Shown here: positions 1 to 9,405 of the stretch, piece after piece
How positions within the stretch are numbered: the stretch's first letter is position 1
Layout: each line of letters starts with the position of its first letter
Source of the DNA: DATHKG01 sp035489435
GTDB lineage: Bacteria; Bacteroidota; Bacteroidia; Chitinophagales; Chitinophagaceae
Assembly: GCA_035489435.1 (NCBI GenBank)
Contig: DATHKG010000064.1
Strand: one strand, 5' to 3'
DNA length: 64,000 nt
Program-made: the position numbers and the translations under genes
The notes under the pieces: model-generated
What the model was told of the DNA's origin: nothing
What the model saw: only the letters and a program-made list of their open reading frames with translations
Database searches by the model: none

Positions 1-99
1 TTTATACTAAGGCCATTGAGAAATCTAAAGCATGTACAACGGTAGCTCCCAGCCTATTTTATTTATAAATAACTAACTCAGGTCGGGCTCCGCAAAGAA

Positions 100-915
100 T
101 TAATTCATTGGTTTATAGTATTTCAAAGCTTCCGGCATCAGTTGCTGTAGTTTTTGTATCCTGGTAGATTCAGCAGGGTGCGTGCTTAGGAATTCGGGAG
201 GCTTTGAACTTCCCGCTGCCTGCTCCATCCTTTGCCAAAGAGTAATTGCTTCCTGTGGATTGTATCCTGCCAAAGCGGAGAATATCAGGCCAAAACGATC
301 GGCTTCCAATTCCTGCTTCCTTGAATTTGGAAGTAATACACCGACCTGCGCTGCCGGTCCATAAACATTATTAAAAATATTGCTAACCTGTGCGTTCCCG
401 GAAGTAACCACGCCACCAACGACTTGCAAGCCCTGGGCAAGCATTGTCTGGCTCATCCGCTCATTACCATGCTTTGCAAGCGCGTGGGCAATTTCATGGC
501 CCATGACAACCGCAAGCGCGGCCTCATTCTGGGTTATTGGCAACAACCCTGTATAAACTACTATTTTTCCGCCAGGCATACACCAGGCATTGGCTTCCTT
601 GGAATCAACCAGGTTATATTCCCATTCATAACCTTCCAATTCTTTGGACAAGCCCTTTTCAGAATAATACTTAGTAATGGCAGTGGTAAGTCGCTGCCCT
701 ATCCTGCGAACCATTTCAGCATCTTTCGAGGCACTGGCACTAACGACTTTATTCTGGGAAAGGAAGGTCTGGTATTCCTGCTTTGCCATATTAGTAAGCT
801 CCGAATCGGAAATAAGAGCAAGCTGTTTTCTACCGGTTATAGCGTTCTGGGAACACGATGTAACAATCAATGAAATAACGGCTGTAAATAATACTATTGA
901 AAAATTCTTCATCAT
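100..915 (-). CDS. M48 family zinc metalloprotease, lipoprotein
   Basis: Predicted periplasmic zinc endopeptidase of the M48 (Ste24/LoiP/BepA-like) family, 271 residues, probably involved in envelope protein quality control. The N-terminus has a hydrophobic signal followed by a lipobox, VTSC at residues 18-21, so the mature protein should be lipidated at Cys21. The zinc motif HEIAH lies at residues 140-144. An ELEAD motif at about 202-206 supplies the expected third ligand. The length fits single-domain LoiP-like members without TPR repeats. It stands alone on the minus strand, and a gap of about 190 bases separates it from plsY upstream. A second Met directly after the first makes the exact start ambiguous by one codon. 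The family call is confident; the substrate is unknown. Confidence 0.93.
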   Translation of the reverse strand: MMKNFSIVLFTAVISLIVTSCSQNAITGRKQLALISDSELTNMAKQEYQTFLSQNKVVSASASKDAEMVRRIGQRLTTAITKYYSEKGLSKELEGYEWEYNLVDSKEANAWCMPGGKIVVYTGLLPITQNEAALAVVMGHEIAHALAKHGNERMSQTMLAQGLQVVGGVVTSGNAQVSNIFNNVYGPAAQVGVLLPNSRKQELEADRFGLIFSALAGYNPQEAITLWQRMEQAAGSSKPPEFLSTHPAESTRIQKLQQLMPEALKYYKPMN

Positions 916-1101
916 AATTTCAAATTAATTCTGGAGTCAACGCATAAAAAACTGTACCACACACCACCTTTTGAGCGAATGAACATCCAAATCAGATCAA
1001 AGGCAATATTAGATCAAAGACAATATAAATAGAAGTTAAAAAGTTTAACCTTCATCGCGGCTAAGAAATCTCAGTGTGTGGATAACTGTTAGTAATAATG
1101 A

Positions 1102-1764
1102 TCAGAGTGGATTTGAGGTTCTTCTCCTCTCTTTTTTTCTATCGCGATGTTTAAGAATAGGGACTTTACTCTCGCTTCCTTTTAGAAGACGACCTATATT
1201 CTTTTGATGAGTCAGCACCACCAATAGGGTTACTGCTATTGCAAATCCCCGGTAAAGCGTTTCTTTTTCGTTGAAGACGAACAAAATAAATACAGCAAAC
1301 GCCATGCTTGCGAGAATTGAACTTAAAGAAACAAACCGGGTGAGATATAACACGAATAAAAAAACACCAACGCAGCAAACTGCTACCAAAGGTTGTATGG
1401 CCAGGATCATTCCAAAAAGAGTTGCAACACCTTTCCCCCCTCTGAAATCAGCCCAGATGGGGAAGATATGCCCCAGCACCGCTGCTAGCCCTAATCCAAC
1501 CATAAAATTGGTACGATCCCATTCTGATGTCAAATAATAAGGAAGAAGGATATAAAGGCTTGTAGCTGCCACTCCTTTAAGTACATCCATTAACATTACA
1601 AAAATTCCCCATCTCGATCCGAGGACCCTGAAAGTGTTCGTAGCTCCTGAGTTGCCGCTACCATATTCGCGGATATCAATGCCAAAAAACAGTTTGCTTA
1701 CCCAGACTGCGGTTGGAATTGAACCAATCAGGTACGCTATTACAATGAGTAAAATTTCTTTCAT
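1102..1764 (-). CDS. plsY: glycerol-3-phosphate acyltransferase PlsY
   Basis: Integral inner-membrane enzyme that transfers the acyl group from acyl-phosphate to glycerol-3-phosphate, giving lysophosphatidic acid, the first step of phospholipid synthesis. The 220-residue protein is strongly hydrophobic with several membrane segments. It carries the family motifs: GSIPTA near residues 14-19, GSGNSGATNTFR at 35-46, and FRGGKGVAT at about 108-116. The C-terminus is a basic tail rich in Arg and Lys. It lies 75 bases downstream of prmA on the same strand and may be co-transcribed with it. The length is normal for PlsY. Confidence 0.96.
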   Translation of the reverse strand: MKEILLIVIAYLIGSIPTAVWVSKLFFGIDIREYGSGNSGATNTFRVLGSRWGIFVMLMDVLKGVAATSLYILLPYYLTSEWDRTNFMVGLGLAAVLGHIFPIWADFRGGKGVATLFGMILAIQPLVAVCCVGVFLFVLYLTRFVSLSSILASMAFAVFILFVFNEKETLYRGFAIAVTLLVVLTHQKNIGRLLKGSESKVPILKHRDRKKERRRTSNPL

Positions 1765-1839
1765 TGAATAGTATTAGTTAAAGTTGGATAACGAAAATAC
1801 AAAATTATTGCTTACCCTTTATATTAATATTGTTGATAA

Positions 1840-2658
1840 TCAGTTGTGTACTAACTTTAATACAATCCATCCTTCCAATTCATTTTCTTCATTTATCCTG
1901 AGTCCTGAATCTATTGCTGCAGCCTCGATTTTAGATCTGTCTCCGCTCAGCAATCCACTCATTAACAAAACGCCGTCTTTCTTTAAATGTTGCGATAGAT
2001 TAGCCATCTGATCCAACAATACATTGCGGTTGATGTTAGCCAGAATAACATCAAATTGCCTGTTTGAATCTATGTTTCCTGATTCCTCTATCCGGATTTT
2101 TAAACAGTTGTTTTCGCGGACATTTTCGCCTGCATTTTCGATACTCCATTTGTCATTGTCAATGGCTACAATCTCCGCGGCTCCCAGTTTTTCGGCAAGT
2201 ATGGCCAAAACGCCTGTGCCTGTTCCAAAATCCAGTACAATTTTGTTTTTGAATGTGATGCTTTCCATTTGTTGAAGCATCAGGTAAGTGGTTGCGTGGT
2301 GCCCGGTTCCAAAGCTCATCCTTGGTGTTATAACTATATCATATTTTATTCCCGCCACAGGTGGATGAAAAGAAGCCCTTATACAACAAAAGTTATTAAC
2401 CAGCACGGGTTTAAAGTTTTTTTCCCATTCATCGTTCCAGTTTTTTCCTGGTATCAACTCAACAGAAAACAAAACTCCATGCGGTTGCAAAAGTTCTTTA
2501 GCAGTTGCTTCATCAAAAAGGTCAGCGCTGATATATGCATGTAGCATATGTTGCTCTTCTTCGAATCCATCAAAACCTGCCTCGCTCAAAATTCCTGTGA
2601 TCAGATCTTTTTCAACGGCCACACTGGTGTGAACCGAAAGTTTTATAAATGCATCCAT
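1840..2658 (-). CDS. prmA: ribosomal protein L11 methyltransferase
   Basis: Class I SAM-dependent methyltransferase that trimethylates ribosomal protein L11 in the cytoplasm. The 272-residue protein has the PrmA N-terminal substrate-recognition region, then FGTGHHATT at 116-124, then the SAM-binding glycine motif VLDFGTGTG at 141-149. ILANIN later in the chain corresponds to motif IV. Length and motif order match PrmA. The start is the Met reading MDAFIKL, at base 2658; the divergent cardiolipin synthase gene begins a few dozen bases away. plsY follows downstream on the same strand. Confidence 0.95.
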   Translation of the reverse strand: MDAFIKLSVHTSVAVEKDLITGILSEAGFDGFEEEQHMLHAYISADLFDEATAKELLQPHGVLFSVELIPGKNWNDEWEKNFKPVLVNNFCCIRASFHPPVAGIKYDIVITPRMSFGTGHHATTYLMLQQMESITFKNKIVLDFGTGTGVLAILAEKLGAAEIVAIDNDKWSIENAGENVRENNCLKIRIEESGNIDSNRQFDVILANINRNVLLDQMANLSQHLKKDGVLLMSGLLSGDRSKIEAAAIDSGLRINEENELEGWIVLKLVHN

Positions 2659-2712
2659 TTTTATTTGTATGGTGACGAAGATAATATATCTAAAAATGTA
2701 TCTTCATTTGTT

Positions 2713-4200
2713 ATGTGCCTCACCCATTATTTACTGGCTTCTTCATGGTTCATGCTTAATTTAACTCCCATCCTCCTGGTTGCGGGGTATCTGCTCAGCT
2801 TTTTTATGGCCCTGCTTGTTATTTCTGAAAACCGCAGCCCTTCAAAAACGCTGGCCTACCTGCTCATGTTTTTTGCACTTCCCTATATTGGCATCCTGGT
2901 TTATTTTGTGTTTGGTGAAAATTACCGGAAGAAAAAAATTTATAAGAAGAAATGGCTCACTGATCAGCAGAACGCTGAACGATTTGGTAACTATATGGTA
3001 AGACTTTCGGAAGATGTCCTTGCAAGCCATATGGGAACTATAAAAGGTAATGCGCAACTTGTGCGGTTGCTCGTTAACGATAGCAAGTTGCCAATTTCGG
3101 TTAACAATAAAGTAAAGGTATTGCACAATGGTGAAGAGAAGTTTCCAGCTGTGATAGCTGCGCTTGAAAACGCAAAACATCATATTCACATCGAATACTA
3201 CATTTTCGAAGAAGGACGGATAGGTAATATCATTAGGGATATTTTGATCCGCAAAAGCCTGGATGGTGTTGAGGTACGTGTTATGTATGATGATTTTGGC
3301 AGCGACCTTGGTAAAGTTTATCTGAAGAGCCTTCGCGATGCCGGCATTCAGGCTTCACCATTTTACAAAGTTTATTTTCATTTATTGGCAAACCGGAATA
3401 ACTACCGGGACCATCGTAAAATTATCATCGTTGACGGGACAATTGCTTTTACAGGAGGAATTAATATTTCCGACAAATACGATAACAGTTTTCAAAAACC
3501 AGGTCATATATATTGGCGCGACACCCATCTCCGGATTGAAGGAGATTCAGTGAAGTTGTTTCAGTATCTTTTTTTCCTGAACTGGAATTTTTGTTGTGAT
3601 GAAGAGATTGATCTTGCCGGTGGATATTTTCCTGACTACGAGGGCAATGGGAAACAACTTGTTCAGGTTGCTTATAGCGGACCAGATTCAGACCGTGCAA
3701 GCATTATGCTTAGCTACTTCGCTGCAATCAATAACTCCCGCGAATACGTATATATATCCACTCCTTATTTTATTCCAAACGAAAGCATATTAAACGCGCT
3801 TAAAAAGGCGGCCCTCGGTAAGGTTGATGTCAGGCTACTGGTGCCAGGCATTTCGGATTCAAAAATGGTAAATGCCGCAGCTATGTCTTACTATGAAGAA
3901 TTACTTGAAGCAGGAGTAAAAATATATTTATATAAAAAAGGATTTAATCATTCTAAAATAGTCATTGCAGATCAATCGCTTTCCATGGTTGGTACTGCTA
4001 ACATGGATATCCGGAGCTTCGACCTGAATTTTGAAGTAAATGCAGTTGTATTTGATGACGAAATTCATAGTGAGCTTAAAGAAGCTTTTATGAATGATAT
4101 AAAAAACAGTGTGGAAATAAACCTGGATCAATGGAAGAACCGCCCACGACTGAGAAAGTTGTTCGAATCCTGCTCCCGGCTTTTATCAGCTTTATTGTAA
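2713..4200 (+). CDS. cls: cardiolipin synthase (phospholipase D family)
   Basis: Membrane enzyme that condenses phosphatidylglycerol into cardiolipin. The N-terminus has two hydrophobic segments, followed by a basic loop containing GENYRKKK. Two phospholipase-D catalytic motifs are present: HRKIIIVD at residues 234-241 and HSKIVIAD at 413-420, counted from the chosen start. The frame is open further upstream to base 2548, but that stretch overlaps prmA and has no cardiolipin-synthase-like sequence. I therefore start at the ATG at 2713 (495 residues); the ATG at 2752 is the alternative. The gene is divergent from prmA and ends before the pnp terminator. Confidence 0.92.
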   Translation: MCLTHYLLASSWFMLNLTPILLVAGYLLSFFMALLVISENRSPSKTLAYLLMFFALPYIGILVYFVFGENYRKKKIYKKKWLTDQQNAERFGNYMVRLSEDVLASHMGTIKGNAQLVRLLVNDSKLPISVNNKVKVLHNGEEKFPAVIAALENAKHHIHIEYYIFEEGRIGNIIRDILIRKSLDGVEVRVMYDDFGSDLGKVYLKSLRDAGIQASPFYKVYFHLLANRNNYRDHRKIIIVDGTIAFTGGINISDKYDNSFQKPGHIYWRDTHLRIEGDSVKLFQYLFFLNWNFCCDEEIDLAGGYFPDYEGNGKQLVQVAYSGPDSDRASIMLSYFAAINNSREYVYISTPYFIPNESILNALKKAALGKVDVRLLVPGISDSKMVNAAAMSYYEELLEAGVKIYLYKKGFNHSKIVIADQSLSMVGTANMDIRSFDLNFEVNAVVFDDEIHSELKEAFMNDIKNSVEINLDQWKNRPRLRKLFESCSRLLSALL

Positions 4201-4313
4201 GAAGTCACTGGCAATATTATCTAACCACAAATAATCGATCATCCGTTTTAAAAAATAACAGCAGATTGCCTGTAGTAACACATAAGTAACAGATCATTCA
4301 CAACTTAATAAAT

Positions 4314-4348
4314 CAAAATAAAAATGGCGACCTGTTTAGGCCGCCATT
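4314..4348 (-). terminator. intrinsic terminator of pnp
   Basis: Hairpin with arms at 4323-4332 and 4339-4348 (nine of ten pairs, six-base loop). On the minus strand it is followed by a T-rich run and lies just beyond the pnp stop codon. It may also act weakly in the plus direction for the converging cardiolipin synthase gene. Confidence 0.8.
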
Positions 4349-4375
4349 GTATTTTACATTTATAAGTTTGTCCGA

Positions 4376-6511
4376 TTAACTTTCTCTTTGTTCAGGTTTA
4401 GGCATCAATACCTTTCTGCTTAGCTTAAACTTACCGGTTTTGTTGTCAACCCCGATGAGTTTAACTTTGATGGTATCTCCTTCCTTCAATACACCTTCCA
4501 TAGTCTCAAGTCGTTTCCAGCTCACTTCACTGATATGAAGTAAACCCTGTTTACCAGGGATGAATTCAACAAAAGCACCGTAAGGCATTACTGACTTAAC
4601 CTTTGCTTCATAAGTCTCACCGACTTCCGGCATAGCAACAATTCCCTTGATCCAGGCAACGGCTTTTTGCAAACCTTCTTTTGCCGGACTGAAAATGCTG
4701 ACTTCGCCGAAATTGCCTACTTCTTCCAGATTGATAGTAGTTCCGGTTTCACGCTGAATCTCCTGGATGATCTTGCCCTGGGGTCCGATAACTGCTCCAA
4801 TAAATTCCTTATCGATAAACAATTTCTCCATTCTTGGTGCATGTGGTTTAACTTCTGTGCGTGCAGAAGGTAAGCACTCATACATAGCGTCAAGAATTTG
4901 CAAACGGCCACCGCGTGCCTGGGCAAGAGCCTGCCTCATTGTTTCCATACTAAGGCCATCCACCTTAATATCCATCTGCACACCGCAAATTCCTTCGCGG
5001 GTACCGGTAACTTTAAAGTCCATATCTCCAAGATGATCCTCGTCTCCAAGGATATCTGTCAGGATCGCATATTTTCCGTCAGTGCTGCGGGTTATAAGAC
5101 CCATTGCAACACCGCTTACATGTTTCGGAAAAGGCACACCAGCATCCATTAATGCCAGTGATCCGGCACAAACTGTTGCCATTGATGAAGATCCGTTAGA
5201 CTCCAGGATATCACTCACTACCCGTACTGTATATGGATAATCCGAACCTGGCATCATTTGTCTTAACGAACGCATTGCAAGGGCACCGTGACCAACTTCC
5301 CGGCGGCTTTGCCCGCGCATCATTTTTACCTCGCCTGTACTGAAAGGAGGAAAATTATAATGCAGGAAAAACTTGGAATCGACAGACTTCGCTGCACTTT
5401 CCACGAGTATTTCATCTAAAGGCGTTCCGAAAGTAACTGTTGTAAGTGACTGAGTTTCACCTCTTGTGAACAAAGCAGAACCATGTGGTGTTGGCAGGGC
5501 ATCAATTTCCATTGCCAGGGGACGGACTTCATCCAGTTTTCGTCCATCAAGACGAATCCTGTCATCCACGATCATATTCCGGACGATCTCCCATTTAAGA
5601 TCCTCATAATATTTTTTCAAGAGTTTTTTATCAACATCTGTTGGTTCCTCACCAAGTAATGCTTCCATCATCTCTTTTCTAAGTGTTGCGAAAGCTTCTG
5701 TGCGGGCATGTTTGCTGCTGGCAGATTTAGCTATTTCGTAAACCTTGTCCTTTGCAAAAGCGCTTACTTTTTCGAATAACTCGTCATTTGTAACCGGTTT
5801 GGCATATTCCCGTTTTGAAGTAATTCCTTTCTTTGTTCTCAGTTCTTCCTGGGCTTTGATCTGGATGCGGATGGCATCGTGTGCCAGCTCAAGCGCCTTG
5901 ATAAGATCTTCTTCTGAGCATTCTTTAGCTTCACCTTCAACCATCATCAGATTTTTTTCTGTGGCGGCGATGATGAATTCCATGTCAGCTTTTTCTAATT
6001 CAGTTCGTGTCGGGTTTACGATCAGCTGACCTTCAACCCTTGCTATCCTCACTTCACTAATAATTTCTTTGATGGGAATATCGCTCACAGCGAGTGCTGC
6101 GGAAGCTGCGAGGCAGGCCAAGGCATCAGGCATAACTTCAATATCACTTGAAATAAGCGAAATAAGTACTTGTACATCACAAAGATAATCTTCTGGAAAA
6201 AGTGGCCTTAAGGCACGGTCGATCAAACGGCTGGTAAGAATTTCGTAGTCGTTAAGCCTCGCTTCTCTCTTAAAGAAAGATCCGGGAATACGGCCAGCAG
6301 CTGCAAATTTTTCCTGGTAGTCAACAGAAAGGGGGAAAAAATCCTGACCTTCCCGTGGTTCACTGTTGGCGACAACAGTCGCTAATAAAATACAATTGCC
6401 CTGGCGGACAGTAACCGCACCATCGGCCTGACGTGCTAATTTGCCAGTCTCGATAGTGACGATTTTGCCACCTCCTATATCAAAACTGGAACTGATTGGT
6501 TGGGAAAGCAT
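4376..6511 (-). CDS. pnp: polynucleotide phosphorylase
   Basis: Cytoplasmic 3'-5' phosphorolytic exoribonuclease and degradosome component. The 711-residue protein has the full architecture: two RNase PH-like domains, a KH domain with IGPQGK at about residue 575, and a C-terminal S1 domain starting near residue 628 (VGETYEAKVKSVMPYGAF). The acidic catalytic stretch LGDEDHLGDMDF lies in the second RNase PH domain. The length equals that of typical bacterial PNPase. It lies 178 bases downstream of rpsO on the same strand, the conserved rpsO-pnp order, with a strong hairpin between them. Confidence 0.98.
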   Translation of the reverse strand: MLSQPISSSFDIGGGKIVTIETGKLARQADGAVTVRQGNCILLATVVANSEPREGQDFFPLSVDYQEKFAAAGRIPGSFFKREARLNDYEILTSRLIDRALRPLFPEDYLCDVQVLISLISSDIEVMPDALACLAASAALAVSDIPIKEIISEVRIARVEGQLIVNPTRTELEKADMEFIIAATEKNLMMVEGEAKECSEEDLIKALELAHDAIRIQIKAQEELRTKKGITSKREYAKPVTNDELFEKVSAFAKDKVYEIAKSASSKHARTEAFATLRKEMMEALLGEEPTDVDKKLLKKYYEDLKWEIVRNMIVDDRIRLDGRKLDEVRPLAMEIDALPTPHGSALFTRGETQSLTTVTFGTPLDEILVESAAKSVDSKFFLHYNFPPFSTGEVKMMRGQSRREVGHGALAMRSLRQMMPGSDYPYTVRVVSDILESNGSSSMATVCAGSLALMDAGVPFPKHVSGVAMGLITRSTDGKYAILTDILGDEDHLGDMDFKVTGTREGICGVQMDIKVDGLSMETMRQALAQARGGRLQILDAMYECLPSARTEVKPHAPRMEKLFIDKEFIGAVIGPQGKIIQEIQRETGTTINLEEVGNFGEVSIFSPAKEGLQKAVAWIKGIVAMPEVGETYEAKVKSVMPYGAFVEFIPGKQGLLHISEVSWKRLETMEGVLKEGDTIKVKLIGVDNKTGKFKLSRKVLMPKPEQRES

Positions 6512-6615
6512 AATTCAATTACATTTAGAATAACCGGCGATCAGGCGAAGGTGGGAATAAAATGATGGCCGGAAATTCAGTGAAAAAACAAATTTCTAAA
6601 TAAAACCCGGAGTTA

Positions 6616-6655
6616 AACAAAACAACGATTCCCAACTGAGCATTCAGTTGGGAAT
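6616..6655 (-). terminator. rpsO-pnp intergenic hairpin, terminator or processing site
   Basis: Perfect 12-bp inverted repeat: arm at 6628-6639 (attcccaactga), loop gcat, arm at 6644-6655. On the minus strand, reading out of rpsO towards pnp, it is followed by a partly T-rich run (CGTTGTTTTGTTT). It fits a leaky intrinsic terminator, or an RNase processing hairpin as known between rpsO and pnp in enterobacteria. Confidence 0.75.
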
Positions 6656-6689
6656 GGTGTTATATAATCACTATCGTAATGACGAATAA

Positions 6690-6962
6690 TTATTTTCTAA
6701 TTCCAAGTTTTTCAATCAGCTGGCGATAACCCTGAAGGTCATTTTTGCTCAGGTAGTTCAAAAGTCTTTTACGTTGTCCGACTAATTTCATCAGACCGCG
6801 CTGAGTTGAAAAATCTTTTTGATTTTTGCGCAGGTGATCAGAAATACTGTTGATACGCTCTGTAAGAAGCGCTATCTGGCCCTCGATAGAGCCTGTGTTG
6901 GTAGCTTTGCCACCAAATTGTGAAAAAATACCAGAAACTTTCTCGTTTGTTAAATACGGCAT
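6690..6962 (-). CDS. rpsO: 30S ribosomal protein S15
   Basis: Small-subunit ribosomal protein that binds 16S rRNA helices in the platform. The 90-residue length is standard for S15. Conserved features are the TGSIEGQIALLTERI segment near residues 22-36 and the GLMKLVGQRKRLLNYL helix near 56-71. It is the first gene of the rpsO-pnp pair and is divergent from the glycosyltransferase at 7179. Upstream, the minus strand reads TACCTTCGC at bases 7020-7012, which resembles the TAnnTTTG -7 element of Bacteroidota. I did not find a convincing -33 partner, so the promoter call is tentative. Confidence 0.98.
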   Translation of the reverse strand: MPYLTNEKVSGIFSQFGGKATNTGSIEGQIALLTERINSISDHLRKNQKDFSTQRGLMKLVGQRKRLLNYLSKNDLQGYRQLIEKLGIRK

Positions 6963-7178
6963 CTCAAATTTTTTTTAGAAACATCCAAATTAATTCATCT
7001 ATAAATTGCCGGCGAAGGTACGAAATATTTATCATTTATTGATCTATAGTCAGGTCAATTTTTAAGTTTAGTTCATTTATTTCGCGACCAGGGCAAATGA
7101 TGATGCCGGGAAAAACATAATTTTAATGCTTCTATTTCAGTAAGTTAGTATTTACATGCTGAGATAATATCGTAGTTT

Positions 7179-8276
7179 ATGAAAAACCTGGTTTTCACAG
7201 TTACAAATGACCTGACATATGATCAGAGGATGATCCGGATTTGCCGGTCACTGTCCAATGCAGGATACCAGGTGCTGTTAGTCGGTCGAACGATGCCTGA
7301 TTCCAAACCGCTTCTTCCATCCTCCTTCGCTCAAAAACGATTGAATTGTATTTTCAGCAAAGGCAAGTTGTTTTATGCCGAGTTTAATCTGCGGCTCTTT
7401 TTCTTTCTCCTTTTTGCGAAAATGGACCTGGTTTGTGCCATTGATCTCGACACTATTCTGCCTTGCTACCTGGTTTCAGGTTTAAGGAAAATACCAAGGG
7501 TTTATGATGCGCACGAATTGTTCTGCGAAATGAAGGAAATCTTGGAAAGGCCAGGGATCTATAAAGCCTGGAAATGGCTGGAGAGAAACACGGTTCCGGG
7601 GTTTCCCAATGGTTACACGGTAAATCAACCTATAGCAGACCAGTTTATGTCGATGTATGGGGTTCAATACCATGTTATCAGAAATATTGCAGCTCTCGAA
7701 CCGTTGGAAATCCCGGTTAAAGCAGAAAAATATATACTCTACCAGGGTGCAGTTAACGAAGGGAGGTCTTTTGAAACGCTTATTCCCGCTATGCAGCAGG
7801 TTAATGCAAGATTGATTATTTGCGGTGAAGGTAATTTTATGGACCAGGTGAAAGCGCTGGTAGTTAAATACGGGCTTGAGCAAAAAATAATTTTTAAAGG
7901 GAAGATAGAACCAACGCAACTCAGAGCTTATACTATCGGGGCCTGGATCGGTATCACGCTTTTTGATAAAGAAGGTCTTAGTAATTATTATTCGTTGGCT
8001 AACAGGTTTTTTGATTATCTCCATGCAGGAATACCGCAGATATGCGTCGATTACCCGGTTTATCATGATTTAAACAATCCCCTGCCTTTCGCTGTTCTCA
8101 TAAATAACCTTGAAGCAGATACCATTGCTGCTGCCATTAACCGATTACTAAATGATGATTTGTTGTACGAATCGTTACAGAAAAACGCTCTGTTTGTAAG
8201 ACAGCAACTGAACTGGCAAAACGAAGAACAAAAACTCATATCATTTTATAGTACACTAAAATTAAAATTTGGATAA
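7179..8276 (+). CDS. glycosyltransferase, GT4-like
   Basis: Predicted GT-B fold glycosyltransferase of 365 residues. It begins with a Rossmann-type strand (LVFTVTNDLTYDQRM) and has a C-terminal donor-binding half with the ANRFFDYLHAGIPQICVDYP segment typical of GT4-like proteins. There is no signal peptide or membrane segment, so it should act at the cytoplasmic face. The next gene overlaps its last 8 bases on the same strand, indicating a two-gene unit. The acceptor and sugar cannot be read from sequence. It lies outside the main polysaccharide locus and could act in that pathway or another. Confidence 0.8.
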   Translation: MKNLVFTVTNDLTYDQRMIRICRSLSNAGYQVLLVGRTMPDSKPLLPSSFAQKRLNCIFSKGKLFYAEFNLRLFFFLLFAKMDLVCAIDLDTILPCYLVSGLRKIPRVYDAHELFCEMKEILERPGIYKAWKWLERNTVPGFPNGYTVNQPIADQFMSMYGVQYHVIRNIAALEPLEIPVKAEKYILYQGAVNEGRSFETLIPAMQQVNARLIICGEGNFMDQVKALVVKYGLEQKIIFKGKIEPTQLRAYTIGAWIGITLFDKEGLSNYYSLANRFFDYLHAGIPQICVDYPVYHDLNNPLPFAVLINNLEADTIAAAINRLLNDDLLYESLQKNALFVRQQLNWQNEEQKLISFYSTLKLKFG

Positions 8277-9402
8277 ACACTTACATATAATATCCCTTGA
8301 TGTGCCATACCCGGTTGATTATGGAGGTGCGTTTGACATTTTTTATAAACTGAAATTTTTAAAAGAAGCAGGTATCAGTATTCATCTCCATTGTTTTGTT
8401 AACAAACGTGAGCCGCAGCCGATACTGGAAGATTTTTGTGATAAGGTTGATTATTATCCCCGACAAACAGGGCATAAGGGCCTCTCTTATCAATTACCCT
8501 ATATCGTAAGTTCAAGAAATAGCGGGGAGCTGGTTGAAAATCTTTTAAATGATAATTATCCAATCCTGATTGAGGGCATTCACTGTACTCATTTCCTTCA
8601 CGATGAAAGATTCGCAAATCTGCAACACAGGAAAATAATTTTAAGACTCCACAATGTTGAGTCTGTTTATTACCACCAGCTTTTTCAGTCATCCCCTATT
8701 TCCCTGAAGAAGTTATATTTTCTGGTTGAAAGTTTACTATTAAAAAAATATGAGGCTTGCATTGCAAAAAAAGTTTCATTGATTCTTACTGTTTCGGATG
8801 CTGACAAGGATATTTATAAAAAGGAGTTTGGTGCGCGCAACATTGTGAACCTGCCCGTATTTATGGGATACGATGAAATTAAATCCCAGGAAGGTGTCGG
8901 ATGTTTTTGTCTCTATCACGGCAATTTGTCTGTACCGGAAAATGAAAAAGCTGCGCGGTGGCTTTGTGACTATGTTTTCAACGATCTTAATATTCCTTTT
9001 GTGATTGCCGGAAAAGATCCTTCAGAAAAATTGATGCGAAGCGTGAAAACAAAAACAAATATTTGCCTGGTTGCAAATCCTGACGATCAGGAAATGCGTG
9101 ATCTGATCAGCAAAGCGCAGATTAACATTTTACCGTCTATGAACGCAACCGGCATCAAACTGAAATTGTTAAACGTATTGTATAATGGTCGCCATGCTAT
9201 CGTTAATGATGCAACTGTTAAGGGAACTGGTTTCGGCCCGGCATGCCATGTAGCCGGGAATGCAAGTGGGTTTAAAAGCATTGTTACACAACTTTACCAC
9301 CGGCCTTTTACAGAGGATGAAACTGTTTTGCGTAACAGTCTATTGCAGAATGTATTTGATAATAAGAAAAATGCAGAGAGGCTGATCCAGTGGATCTGGT
9401 AA
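8269..9402 (+). CDS. glycosyltransferase, GT4-like, TTG start
   Basis: Second glycosyltransferase of the plus-strand pair, 377 residues. The N-terminal LDVPYPVDYGGAFDIFYKL matches the glycine-rich acceptor-side loop of GT4 proteins. The C-terminal half contains LYHGNL and NILPSMNATGIKLKLLN, the usual nucleotide-sugar side. No ATG is near the beginning: the frame opens with TTG at 8269, which overlaps the stop of the preceding gene. This suggests translational coupling. It converges on the FtsE-like gene with only three bases between the stop codons. The substrate is unknown. Confidence 0.78.
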   Translation: MDKHLHIISLDVPYPVDYGGAFDIFYKLKFLKEAGISIHLHCFVNKREPQPILEDFCDKVDYYPRQTGHKGLSYQLPYIVSSRNSGELVENLLNDNYPILIEGIHCTHFLHDERFANLQHRKIILRLHNVESVYYHQLFQSSPISLKKLYFLVESLLLKKYEACIAKKVSLILTVSDADKDIYKKEFGARNIVNLPVFMGYDEIKSQEGVGCFCLYHGNLSVPENEKAARWLCDYVFNDLNIPFVIAGKDPSEKLMRSVKTKTNICLVANPDDQEMRDLISKAQINILPSMNATGIKLKLLNVLYNGRHAIVNDATVKGTGFGPACHVAGNASGFKSIVTQLYHRPFTEDETVLRNSLLQNVFDNKKNAERLIQWIW

Positions 9403-9405
9403 CTT

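Noticed and set aside
2548..2712. 5' extension of the cardiolipin synthase frame
   Set aside because: It overlaps prmA and has no family similarity; membrane segments begin only after the ATG at 2713.
4155..4185. tRNA T-loop-like string (gttcgaatcc)
   Set aside because: It lies in frame in the cardiolipin synthase coding region with no acceptor or anticodon stems around it.
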